Positions 20,940-31,895 of a stretch of 64,000 nt of DNA are shown here, one piece after another (position 1 is the stretch's first letter; every line of letters starts with the position of its first letter). Location of the stretch: the NCBI GenBank assembly GCA_009599575.1, contig VWND01000036.1:27676-91675 (forward strand), written 5' to 3'. Source of the DNA: Blumeriella jaapii. Lineage: Eukaryota; Ascomycota; Leotiomycetes; Helotiales; Drepanopezizaceae. A model generated the notes under the pieces. It was not told where the DNA came from. It did no database searches and saw nothing but the letters and a program-made list of their open reading frames with translations. Made by a program: the position numbers and the translations under genes.

Positions 20940-21279
20940 ATGCCTTGAACTTATGATGACTTCATAGTATACGCTCTGAATTTAAGTTTCCTATCTCTTA
21001 CTTTATCCGTATTTAGTTTTATTTTTGCGTCTTTCATAAATGCTGAAGTTTATAATTTAAATATGGATGGAAACAACCCTAACCATAATGGGAAGGGGGG
21101 GGGGGGGTAACAACTCTCCAAATAACAACCCTCATAATAATGGGGGTTTCGATCTACAAGAAAATAGGCGTAACCGCCCTGGAGGTATTGGGAATTACGA
21201 CCCTCAAGATGTAGTAGGAAATAACAACCTTAGATCTTCTATTTTAAATAAAGGACAATTCCGACGTAACCATTGTTAA
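20940..21279 (+). CDS. Hypothetical ORF: one membrane helix plus Asn/Gly-rich tail
   Basis: Starts MPWTYDDFIVYALNLSFLSL, with one strong hydrophobic segment, then NMDGNNPNHNGK, a poly-Gly run and a polar Asn/Arg-rich tail to RRNHC. The frame changes within the G-run at 21095-21107 (13 G), whose length is unreliable. It has the same construction (helix plus low-complexity linker) as the extensions of nad3 and other ORFs here. No family recognised. Confidence 0.4.
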
Positions 21280-21824
21280 ACTGCCTTCTGAAAAAAAAAT
21301 GCGTTTGAAGAGCAAGGTAGAGGAGAATTTAATTTTACAGATTTAGAAAAATAATTTATGGTGGTTAAAGGTCGAGCAGCTATGATAGGTGGACGTGATG
21401 TGGTGATTATGGATGGTAGATTGTATAAAGGTACTATTACTGATACACCATATTATGGTAAAAAAAACCTTTATAAATAAATTTCTAACACAATAGCCGT
21501 AACACGGGATATTGCTCGTGGAGTTAATAGATAAATATATTATTAACTTTTATCTCAGTTTAAACGGTAATATAATACGAGAATAGTATTGTATATTATA
21601 CTTTTCAAGCTTTATATTTTAGTCTAATTAGTAATGCGAATGCACCCTTTAAGGGGTCTAGTTTAGACATTAAGTATTTTACTTAATGTCTAAAATATTA
21701 AATAGTTAACTTTAACTACTAGAGTATACACAGGGAAATATATATTTATGCTAACATAAATAATTATTAATAAGCCTTTTTAACTTCTAGATTAAAATAC
21801 AAAACCGTAAAAAAAAAGTTCAAA
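21280..21824. other. Intergenic region before cob
   Basis: A frame at 21358-21480 (MVVKGRAAMIGGRDVVIMDG...) of 40 codons is possible but unsupported. The last ~60 bp are the cob leader, which is duplicated before 20452. Confidence 0.4.
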
Positions 21825-24800
21825 ATGAGAATATTTAAGAGTCACCCTTTATTAAAGTTAGTTAATTCCTATATAATCGATTCACCACAACCATCTAATC
21901 TAAGTTATATATGAAATGTGGGTTCTTTATTAGCCTTTTGTTTAGCAATACAAATAGTAACGGGAGTTACTTTAGCTATGCACGTGCGCTGTGGTAACAG
22001 CTGAATGTCGTGTGATAACTTCACATTCGTTCCTTCAACTGCGAATAGATCATCTGGGTTAGGTATTGTGGAAAGCTCAATGCTGAACTTAGCATCCCAG
22101 CCAAAAGCGATGAGTTGTGGTAATCCGATATCTGGAACTGTCGCAAGATCTTTCTCCTATGGTGAGACTCTTACTAGTCAAACAATAATAACCACTGTCC
22201 TCAAGCTATGGGAATCACTCGTCGGTAACAGGTGAATTATACTTTTAGAAGTTTTTAATGCATGAACTTCTATAGAGGGAAGGTATACAGATTGTTCAAG
22301 AAGAACAAGTAAGGTTATGGGTGTTGCACCTAAGGGAGAAGTACGAACATTGACGCTGAACACAGGATTGCCTAAGGGAAGTAATTCCTACTGGCAACGG
22401 AACAACTATAGTACCTGATCAGGTCCCAAAAGACCTGAATACGATTTGGGTAATGCCAAAGGAAAGGAAAGAGTTGTAGCTTCGTTATTATCTAGCAAGA
22501 CCTACGTCTCCGGAGGAGATACGGAAGAAAAATCCCACGTAGCCTCTAAGCTGAATAAACTTTCAGTTAGATCAAATTTATATCCAAATCAAAAGATAGA
22601 CCGTGAACTTTATAGCTTCGTGTGTAAACCTGAGATGCTTATATATGCATATGAAAACATAAAGAGTAAACCTGGTAACATGACTCCAGGTGTAACCCCG
22701 GAAACTTTAGATGGTATATCTAAAAGTCACATCGAATCACTCTCTCAATCATTGAAAGATGAAAGCTTTGCTTTTAGACCGTCTAGAAGAATCCAGATTC
22801 CTAAAGCTTCTGGAGGTACTAGATACCTATCTGTGGCATCTCCAATGGACAAAATAGTGCAGGAAGCCATGAGATTAGTGTTGGAATCTATTTATGAACC
22901 TCTGTTTAAAGATTGCTCTCATGGTTTCAGACCCGATAAAGGATGTCACACTGCGTTACAACAAGCAAGTCGAGAACTTCAACCTGCTCAATGAGTGATA
23001 GAAGGTGAGTTGGGAAAATTCTTCGATTCTATATCACATCTGAGACTCATGCAAATGATCGAGGATAAAATAACGGATAGAAGATTCACTAAGCTAATCC
23101 ATAAAGCTCTCAAAGCAGGTTATTTCGAATTTAAAGTATATAAATCTAACATAATGGCTACTCCTCAAGGATCGATTGTAAGTCCTATCTTAGCAAATAT
23201 TTTCTTACACCAAATGGACGAGTTCATATTGTCTCTCAAAGAGTCCTTCGATAAAGGAAATAGAGCTACCCGTACGAAAGAAAGTAGATATTACGAATAT
23301 CATATGGTTAAAGCTAGAAAGGATAACCATAAAAAGGTTATGCGTGAATTCACGGGAAAAAGATACCAAACCCCTTCAATCGAGTTCGGATCAGAGGAAT
23401 TTAAAAGATTAATTTATGTTAGATATGCTGACGACTGAATAGTTGGAATCCGGGGAACAAGAATAGAGGCTTTAGAAATTCTAAATAAGATAAAAGGGTT
23501 CTGTGAGTCTATAGACTTAAATCTAAGCGAAACTCACACAAAACTCACTAATCTTAGTACAAATCCAGTATTATTTCTTGGTACTCAGATATCTAGATCT
23601 CGTCAAGTAAGTTTTAGTAGAATGGGAGTAAATAGATGGCAAAGACGTAATAGATTAGGAATTCGTACCGAAGCTCCGATGAGTATAATAAGAGATAAAC
23701 TCGCTACTGCAAGTTTTATGAAACAAGGAAAATCCGCTCCGAAATTCCTGTGATTACATCAAGAGCACGATCAAATTATCCTATTATACAACTCAGTTAT
23801 AAGAGGTTTCCTAAATTATTATAGCTTTGCTCACAATTACGGTAGAGTCGCCCGTTACGTAGAATATATCTTGAAACAATCATGTGCAAAGTTACTGGCT
23901 ACAAAATTCAGTCTAGGAACCATGGCTCAAGTTTATAAAAGCTTTGGTGGTAACTTAAAAGGCCCTAAAGGTAAAACACTATTTAAACCAAGCTATAAAA
24001 TTACTCTAAATTTTCTTACAGGTACTTCTACAGTAGTGGCAGCTCTCAATCAATATAAATCTCCCACGAGGCGGGATAATTTCAAATGTAGTGTTTGTGA
24101 TTCAGACTACTGAGTAGAAATGCCGCATATTCGTGTAATGAAACTGAAAGATTTAAACCCTAAATTATCATACACGGATAGACAAATCGTGACAATCAAC
24201 CGTAAAAGAATCCCACTATGTAGAAAATGCCATATGATGAAACACAGAAACCCCCGAAACAACTTTTGATAAATAATATAATACACGAACTACACTGCAA
24301 GGATTAATGAAGTGGAGAGCCGTATGAGGGGAAACTTTCACGTACGGTTCGGGAAAGGGATAATATTTTACCCTAAGGTAAATATAAAACCTAGTTCACT
24401 TTGACGCTTTAAATATAATCAACCATTACAACATACCTTATAATATGACCATATCTTCGGCTTTTACCTGTCATAAATTTTCGCAAAACCCATGCATAAC
24501 TTCAACATAAATAAACCTCATTTTTGCACTAGTTCAAGAGTAAACTCTTTCACAGATTGACCACATATTACATCTATTATTCATCAGATTAGTCAGAGAG
24601 AAGAACGCCAAAATCTGTGAGAGTGTGATTATTCTCTCTTAACTAGTTCGATACTAGCTTATTACTTTCATCGTACACAAGATACTACCTGACTTGTTGT
24701 CCCCGAGTATAATCATCACGATTATACTATATTTTTATGATCTGATCTAGTTGGCAGTTACGATAACATGATCCATGCTGTTGTAGAAGTTAACTGTAAG

Positions 24801-27800
24801 ACAGGGGCCAGCTTAAATAAGTTATTAGAGGTAATGTGAAATCCCGCAGATCTCGCGAAAAATAATTCAGGTCGTTTGTGGGCTATGGGGGAAAAAGGCC
24901 TAGAGATATGTTTTTCAGATTGGATATAGATAAGTTTAATAACCAAGTAGCGGATAATTTTACTAATTTCGAGCCCTTAAACTTGAGCGGATTAAACGAA
25001 GCACCGTTAAATGAGCTAGGGGTAAAATATCTACATTGCGATAACCATGGTTTTGCGAGAATAGCTCTTTTAAATTGAAGATTAGATAACCCTAGACACT
25101 GACCTTATATAAATCGGATGTTCGAATATATTAAGACTATCGAAGGTTAAATAAAATCCTAGGTTAGAGGGAAGGTAGAATGAAGGGACGGGTTGATGTA
25201 CAAAAGCAGATAATTAATGCACTAGTTTTAACTATAATTTAATATGGGTTTATTATTCTAGTTCACTACAACCCAAGTATATTAGAAGCGTTCAATTCCA
25301 TTGAACACATAATGCGTGATGTAAATAACGGATGATTAATACGTTACTTACATAGTAACACCGCATCTGCCTTCTTTTTCCTTGTGTACTTACACATAGG
25401 TAAAGGTTTATATTATGGGTCATACAGAGCACCTAGAACATTAGTATGAACTATAGGTACATTCATATTCATATTAATGATCGTTACGGCATTCTTGGGT
25501 TTGTTACATAGCCCAACATGGTTTAAGTTTAAATCCATCTTATTATATAACCAAAACCATAATAACCATAATAACAACCATAATATGCAAAACCATAATA
25601 ACAACTATAATAAGTACATATATTATGCATCTAAAGTCCCCCCAAAATCTCTCTAAGTACTAGAAATTACTCAGTTATACCTTCAAGTCAAAATATGAGT
25701 GAAGAATTGGCTAATTTCATGAAGATAAAAACCCCATATCTAGCCTATGTTTATATATGAAGATTTTCACATGCAGAGCGTTAATAACAATGTATTAAAC
25801 GATACACGATATCTTTCGGAGATTTATCTAATTTTAAAGAAATTTACGGGTGATTTCTACATTGGCTCAGCTAGTACGGGTAAATTTAATAGTAGATTCC
25901 AAAATCATCTTTGGAAATTTAATGGTAGTAAAGTTGTGAAAAATGCCGTCAAAAAGTCTAAAATACATGAATTTGCTTCTTTTTTATCTTAGAGCTATTT
26001 CCCGAAAGGGTTACTAAAACAAATAATAAGGAATGGCTAGATTTGGAAGACTTTTATTTGAAATCTTTATTACCTAATTATAATATATTAACTGAAGCTG
26101 GATCATCTTTTGGTTACAAACATTCTGAAGTAAGTAGAATAAAAATGAAGTCTAATTACAGTCAAGAGGGTAGAATGACTATAGCTAATTTGAATAAAGG
26201 TAAAAGCTTTTCACCTGAAACTATAGAAGCCATGAAAAAAGCGGCATTAAATAGAACAAAACCTGTATACTCTAATGAAGCTCTTTCTAATATGAAAAAG
26301 AAATCTAAGGCTATAGTTGTTTACAATCTTGATTATACAGTGTTTGGTGAATTTCCTAGTATAACTGAAGCCTCTAAGTTTATGGGTTGTGATCACAAAA
26401 CCCTCCGACGAGCTTTAAGTAGAAGAGTAAATATATTAAGAAGGCGTTGAATAGTGAGATTTCTGGAGATATTTGTAATTAAAGTTTGTTTGTGGTTAAA
26501 TTTGTTTAAAAGTTTGTTAAAGTTATCTAAAACATAATTTCTTGTGTGTTTACAGGTTGTGTATAGACTTATTAAATTTAAGTTATAGTCCCACATATAT
26601 ACATTTTTCATGCAATCTATAAAGAAAAATGCAAAATAAGGTGGAATAGCCCGACAGGGATATTGAAGAAACCTGGGTTTCTTTGGCAATGTTAGTGATA
26701 TACGATCAAAGAATAATTATTTTTTCTTATATAGAATAAGGACAAACTATATATATTTATAAAAATAATATATTAGAGATCGTCGGTTATTTATATTATC
26801 GCGACAGACTGGATCACTGATGGGTATCTGAAATGATGCTTAATGTACAGTCGGAACTTTTAGTTATAAATTTAACTAATAGGATATACAAAGTCAAAGT
26901 TATCCTAGCTTATTATAAATACCCTTTTTATTTATAATAAGTAAGTATGTATGTTTTACCTTACGGACAAATGTCTTTATGAGGTATCTTTATGCCTGAA
27001 ATGTGTGATATTTATTTGTGGGATTTAATTTGTAAAGGACCTTCAAATAGTGAAGGCAAAAGTCGTACCCCTATATATACCGAAGAGATAACCCCCCAAA
27101 AAGAGATTCAAATTTCACAGAAGAAGAGAAAGATGCCGAAAGGTTCGCAGATGCAGATGACGATTCTGTATATGATAAACCTGATGAAGCTATTAATAAA
27201 AGTACGGGTTGAGATCCTAAAGGAGGTGATTCCACGTATATTCCTAGTGTTAAACGTGTCGATAAAAGAGACCCTAAAAGTGTCGATGCAGAAACTGCCT
27301 CACAAACGGGTACTATTGATGATAAAACGCACAGAGGTATGTTAGGTAATTTAATTGTGCGTAATCCTTCTAAAAAGACGATAGATTCCTCAGAAAGTGA
27401 GGTAAAGGCTGACCCCTCTGCCTCTAATGGGGACTGAAGAGATTTCTTGAAATTATCTAAGTGTTTTTTAATTAAAAATTATGAAATAATAAGTAGACTT
27501 AGAGGTATACACAGAATGGGTCCACATAATAAAGAAGTTTTTTCGGTTATATGGGGATCTCTACTAGGAGATGGCCATGCAGATAATAGGGTGAATGGAG
27601 TAGGAACTTGGATAACTTTTTATCCACAAGCTGTTCATGTTGAGTATCTTTTATATTTGCACAAGTTTTTATCTGATTTAGGTTATTGTAACCCTATGAT
27701 ACCTGTTATAACTAAAAGATTAGGTACTAAAGGTAAACTACGTAAAATTGTGAGGTTTACAACTTGAATTTACACAAGTTTTCATGGAATTCATGATACT

Positions 27801-30800
27801 TGATACGAAATTAATATAAAACGTGTGACCGAATCCATATCGGAATATTTCACCCCTCTAGCTTTAGCTATTTGAATTATGGATGATGGATCTAAAGTAA
27901 GTAAAGGGTTAAAACTATGTACTAACTCATTTACATATGATGATTGTACAATACTTATAAAAGCTTTAAAGGATAATTTGAGTACTAAAGCTTCGGTCCA
28001 ATCTGCAGGCAGTCAAAATCAATATATTCTCTATATTTGAAAAGAGTCTATGAATGATCTTAGAAAAATTGTATCTCCATATATAGTAGCAGAAATGAAA
28101 TACACATTACTTTAAATATCACATATAGTTATATAGTCTATCATTTTTATGTTTAAAAAAAAGTATATAAAGTAAATTTTACTATAAATTTATATAAACA
28201 ACTATATAGCGACATTGGTGAAAACAGGTCAATGAAGTTTGTTTAGCTTTTAGACCGTCGGTAGAGTAAACTATCGCTACAGACTGGTCCACCGGTGGGT
28301 GTCGGCAGGTTTAAAAAAAAAAAAAAGGGTTATTTTTAATAAAAAACTACGATGCTTAATGTACAGTCGGAATCTTTTTCTTTTTTATTTAACAGTACTT
28401 ACATTATATAATAATAATAATATAAATATAAAAGAAGACAAGGCTTTATACTGTATTAAATTACGATTATATTTTTTTTTTATAAGTATACTGCACAGGG
28501 TTTGCTTGTTTTAAACATTTAAAGTTAAATATTTATATATATTTAGCTAGAATAAGCCAATTTAAGATTTGGCCACAGTTATTACTAACCTTATGAGTGC
28601 TATACCTTGAATAGGACAAGATATAGTTGAGTTAACAAAATTTACGAGTATTAATCTAAGAGATTACTGTTTATGCAGTATATTACCTACAATAGGTACT
28701 GTTAATGTTAATGCATTAAAAAAAGGCAATAAAAGTGTGAGACTAAACAAAGAAAAGTATTTATCTATTCCTGCATCATTTATATCTTTTTTAGTAGGAT
28801 TAATAGATGGAGATGGTTATATACAAATAACCAAAACGACTAAAGGATTTATTGCTATTAAGCTTGTAGTATCTATACATCTAGATGATATTTCAACTTT
28901 ACAATACATACATTCTGTTATAGGTATAGGCAAAATTACTATTTATAAAGATAATAAAAGCCCAACTTGTAAATTAATTATTAACAAAACTGATTTGCAA
29001 GAAGTTCTCTTTCCATTATTACTACATCATAAGATATTTTTCTTAACTGAAACAAGAAATAACCAGTTTAACACAGTGATGGCTATATTTAAGCAAGAGA
29101 TAAAAACCTTTGAAAATATACCAAGCTTAAATATTGTAGGTAAAACCTTTGAATTACCTAGCAATGCAAAAGATTATGTTGAATTAAGTTTTTTTAAAAA
29201 TTGAGTAGTAGGCTTTACCATGGCAGAAGGCTCATTTTTTATAAAAAGTCATAATGACGGTTGTTTTCAATTAAAGCAAACTATACATGTTAATTTATTT
29301 GAATCGTTTAAACTTTTATTTAACACAACTAGAAAAATAGAAGTGGAAAATAACATGTATAATCAATTTTCCGTGAGTTCTAAACCAGATATACAGTCTG
29401 TTATAAATTTTTTTTCTTTTTCAGGTTTACATGCTTTAGTTGGGCTTAAAGGGATTTCTTATGCAAAATGATTAAATGATTTAAGAATCACTAAACGTTA
29501 TGGAAATCTTAATTATCCTTTAAACAAATAAAAACACAAATCACACTTTTATTTTTGCATCTTTTTTTCGTAAACATGGGCTCCTTAAAATGGTAACATT
29601 TTAAAGGCAAATGGGGTGAATTGCAAGGACGTCTATAAAAACTTCCTCCGATTTATAGATTATTTGCAGCGGAGCTTGATTCGGTAGGCTTTTATTTTTT
29701 AGATTAAGAGTGAATCAAGAACGTTCAACGACTAACAAGTGAGTAATACCAACAATAAGCTTGACACGAGTACCCCACAACCAATAAAAAAAATTTATTT
29801 TTTTTTTATGGGTTGAAGACATAGTCTAAAACTGGATATATATAAAACTGGTGAGAATGAAGGTTAAATACTTCATTGAAACGATAATTATTCGTTTAAT
29901 TCGTCATTTGAGGTGGCTTAAGTCAATTATTAATTGAAGAGCCTAACAACAGTAATGTTGTTCAGCAAATTTTGCTTAATGCTGGAATATCCCCAATATT
30001 AGTATTAGGATACGTATGTGTTTACATGTACGTGAAAAGGCCTAAATCAAGGGGGCAATCAGCCGGGGTTAGAAAGTTTTTTTCAACTTTCAAAGCTCCT
30101 CAGAGACTAAATGCAGAAAATCTTATATATGCGTATTTAGTAGGTTTATTTGAAGGTGATGGGTTTTTCACTGTATCAAAAAAGGGTAAATATTTTCAAT
30201 GTGAATTAGGTATAGAAATGAGTATAAAAGATGTTCAACTTATATATAAAATTAAAGATTTGTTGGGTGTTGGTACTGTAGGTTTCAGGGTTCACAGTAA
30301 AAAAAGGGTAATAATATGGTATGTTTTAGGGTAAGAAAAAAAGATCACTTAATAAACATAATATTACCTATATTCGATAAATATCCTATGTTTACCCATA
30401 AACAACACGATTATTTAAGATTAAAAACCCTTATTTTATCTAACGTTATATTATATGAGGATATTCCTCCTTATGTCCGGCCTATTAGGCCATATAATAG
30501 TATCCAAGCTATAATAAATAAATCTTATTTCTCCGCGTGATTAGTGGGATTTATGGAAGCAGAAGGTTGTTTTAGTGTATATAAAATAACTAAGCCAGAT
30601 AATTATTTTGTAGCGAGTTTTGATATAACTCAAACTCACGGTGAAATAGTTCTTTTAGCTATTCGTGAATATTTATCTTTAACACCCAAGGTTTATAAAG
30701 ATATAACCCATAATTATAAATTGAAAGTTACAAGTGTGAGATCTATAGAAAATGTTATGAAATTTTTAAATAAAGCACCCGTAAAACTTTTAGGTAATAA

Positions 30801-31895
30801 AAATCTCCAGTATTTACTTTGAATTAAACAGCTTCGTGCTATACCTAGATACGCTGAGAAAATAAACATACCTAATAAATACTAAATTAAGATTATGATA
30901 TAGTCCGAACAATAAAGAAATTTATTGAGTGTAACGAGAGTTTTCAGTTAAAAAGTTTTTCCTGCAAGCTTAGCCAGCAAAAAAAAGCTTTTAATGGATT
31001 ATGGGGTTACCAATACAATTGTTCCGTGAATAATGCAACTTTAAATAGATTCTTTGCATTACATTTTGTATTACCTTTTGTATTAGCTGCATTAGTATTA
31101 ATGCACTTAATTGCTCTTCACGATACTGCAGGGTCAGGTAATCCTTTAGGTATTTCAGGTAACTATGATAGATTAGCTTTTGCTCCTTATTTCTTATTTA
31201 AAGATTTAATTACAATCTTTTTATTTATATTTGTGTTAAGCTTATTCGTATTCTTTATGCCTAATGTATTAGGTGATAGTGAAAATTACGTTGTAGCTAA
31301 CCCAATGCAAACTCCACCTGCTATAGTTCCGGAATGATACTTACTACCTTTCTACGCAATATTAAGAAGTATACCTAACAAATTATTAGGTGTTATAGCT
31401 ATGCTTAGTGCTATATTGGTAATATTAGCAATGCCATTTACAGACTTAAGTAGATCTAGAGGTATTCAATTTAGACCTTTAAGTAAAATAACTTTTTACA
31501 TTTTCGTGGCGAATTTCTTAATATTAATGGTGTTAGGTGCTAAACACGTAGAATCTCCATTTATAGAATTTGGACAAATAAGTACAGTGATATATTTCTC
31601 TCACTTCTTAATTATAGTACCTTTTATAACTTTAATGGAAAATAGTTTAATAGATTTAAATACATCTACTGACTACTTTGCAGTAGATAAACCCTTTACC
31701 AGTTCCTTACCTGCTGTAGCAGTTGCTACTGGAATGGTTAAAAACAAACTTGTTGTAGCTACTGTAGTTACCGCTGTACCTACAACTATAGGTAATACCT
31801 ATGCAGTTGCAAATTGACTAGGTAGTTCTATTATTATAGAAACATCTACAGTAGTAACTGCAGTTACTACTGTAGCAGGTAGTGCGGGTATGTAA
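21825..31895 (+). CDS. cob: Apocytochrome b (six exons, five introns)
   Basis: Cytochrome b of complex III; binds two hemes and forms the quinone sites. Exons: 21825-21983, 25267-25500, 26950-26985, 28572-28632, 29904-29919 and 31022-31895. Together they give 459 codons in one frame. Exon 3 encodes only [12 protein letters not shown] and exon 5 only 16 bases. Every junction restores conserved cob sequence: TAFLG-YVLPYGQ, SLWG-ATVITN, DIVE-FIWGG, GG-FSVNN. The protein ends about 70 residues later than most fungal cytochrome b. Its tail, beginning [20 protein letters not shown], is rich in Ala/Thr/Val with hydrophobic character. No frameshift is seen in the exons. Confidence 0.93.
22446..24272 (+). 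CDS. Group II intron reverse transcriptase/maturase/HNH protein
   Basis: 608 residues with TGA read as Trp. The reverse transcriptase domain covers about residues 60-400. Motifs: [53 protein letters not shown] and YADD at 327-330. In motif A the usual catalytic Asp (GDI..FFD) is replaced: the sequence is [11 protein letters not shown] with Glu at residue 188, which may weaken polymerase activity. A maturase domain X follows (about 420-530). A C-terminal HNH-like zinc region follows (CSVC ... CRKCHMMKH). It serves splicing and retrohoming of its own intron. The ORF is uninterrupted, unlike many neighbours. Confidence 0.92.
24317..24350 (+). other. Group II intron domain V
   Basis: 34-nt hairpin with GAGCCGTATG pairing to CGTACGGTTC around a GAAA-type loop; the catalytic heart of the group II ribozyme. 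Confidence 0.88.
24400..25266 (+). mobile_element. 867-bp insertion between the cob group II intron end and exon 2
   Basis: The nine bases CTAGTTCAC that end the group II intron (24391-24399) recur at 25258-25266 immediately before exon 2, so the inserted segment ends in a direct repeat of its target. It carries one ORF (24492-25150) of unknown family and less AT-rich sequence than the surroundings. It could be a mobile element that duplicated its target, a twintron-like unit, or a use of alternative 3' splice sites. Which of these removes it from the mRNA cannot be told from sequence. Confidence 0.6.
24492..25150 (+). CDS. Unrecognised ORF in the cob insertion
   Basis: About 219 residues if one missing T in the run near 24908-24912 is allowed; the two halves then join at [12 protein letters not shown]. 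It starts [21 protein letters not shown] central segment reads [20 protein letters not shown], followed by [14 protein letters not shown]. This order of a hydrophobic strand with Glu and Lys, then a KGL...F strand, is reminiscent of the ORF at 10759 (GIVECKA ... NKGLYLSF). I see no known homing endonuclease motif. A nuclease relative is a weak inference. Confidence 0.45.
25501..26949 (+). mobile_element. cob intron 2 (group I, GIY-YIG)
   Basis: 1449 nt, exon-final U at 25500 and intron-final G at 26949. Encodes a GIY-YIG endonuclease. The ORF is in pieces at T- and C-runs. Confidence 0.85.
25741..26537 (+). CDS. Intron-encoded GIY-YIG endonuclease (cob I2), frame broken
   Basis: Segment 1 (25747-25992) carries [20 protein letters not shown], a GIY-YIG motif with SEIY in place of SGIY, and [19 protein letters not shown]. 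Segment 2 (about 25993-26537) carries LELFPERV and the conserved block [20 protein letters not shown], then modular DNA-binding repeats ([33 protein letters not shown]). The halves join if the T-run at 25978-25983 has one more T. A link to exon 2 also needs a shift in the C-run near 25640. Probably functional if these are sequence errors. Confidence 0.8.
26986..28115 (+). CDS. LAGLIDADG endonuclease (cob I3) with acidic linker
   Basis: Continuous with cob exon 3 except for one indel in the run CCCCCCAAAAA (27092-27102). After the exon comes about 110 residues of hydrophilic, acidic linker ([20 protein letters not shown]..., [16 protein letters not shown]). A LAGLIDADG-type core follows: [14 protein letters not shown] near 27541 and LAIWIMDDGSK near 27865. 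This is the divergent two-motif class. The long linker is unusual for such proteins. Ends TAA 28113-28115. Confidence 0.82.
26986..28571 (+). mobile_element. cob intron 3 (group I, LAGLIDADG)
   Basis: 1586 nt from after GGT at 26985 to G at 28571. Its ORF occupies the first 1130 nt. The core lies mainly in 28116-28571, which repeats the phrase ACAGACTGG seen also in intron 2 (26807, 28281). Confidence 0.8.
28633..29531 (+). CDS. LAGLIDADG endonuclease (cob I4)
   Basis: Read in frame with exon 4, no interruption. Motifs [11 protein letters not shown] near 28794 and [11 protein letters not shown] near 29205; the second has Glu in the catalytic place (AEG). About 300 residues, ending [13 protein letters not shown]. 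Typical double-motif homing endonuclease, possibly also a maturase for its intron. Confidence 0.88.
28633..29903 (+). mobile_element. cob intron 4 (group I, LAGLIDADG)
   Basis: 1271 nt, exon-final U at 28632, intron-final G at 29903, so Phe is split T/TC. The ORF-free 3' part (29532-29903) holds the ribozyme core. Confidence 0.82.
29920..30885 (+). CDS. LAGLIDADG endonuclease (cob I5)
   Basis: In frame with exon 5. The first ~50 residues ([20 protein letters not shown]...) include a hydrophobic helix ([16 protein letters not shown]). Motifs [11 protein letters not shown] near 30139 and [11 protein letters not shown] near 30541. One frameshift lies between about 30297 and 30345, in an A-rich stretch, near VGFRV...[11 protein letters not shown]. 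Otherwise full length, ending [14 protein letters not shown]. Confidence 0.85.
29920..31021 (+). mobile_element. cob intron 5 (group I, LAGLIDADG)
   Basis: 1102 nt, after GGCTT at 29919 to G at 31021, splitting a Phe codon TT/T. It lies only 16 nt downstream of intron 4. Confidence 0.82.

Larger units (their letters stand above)
21984..24399 (+). mobile_element. cob group II intron 1 (autonomous type)
   Basis: Begins GTGCGCTGTGG and encodes a full reverse transcriptase/maturase. It carries a canonical domain V at 24317-24350 (GAGCCGTATGAGGGGAAACT ... ACGGTTC) and then a domain VI-like stretch ending CTAGTTCAC at 24399. Exon 2, however, starts only at 25267 after a second CTAGTTCAC, so an 867-bp insertion separates the first intron end from the exon. 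Confidence 0.85.
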
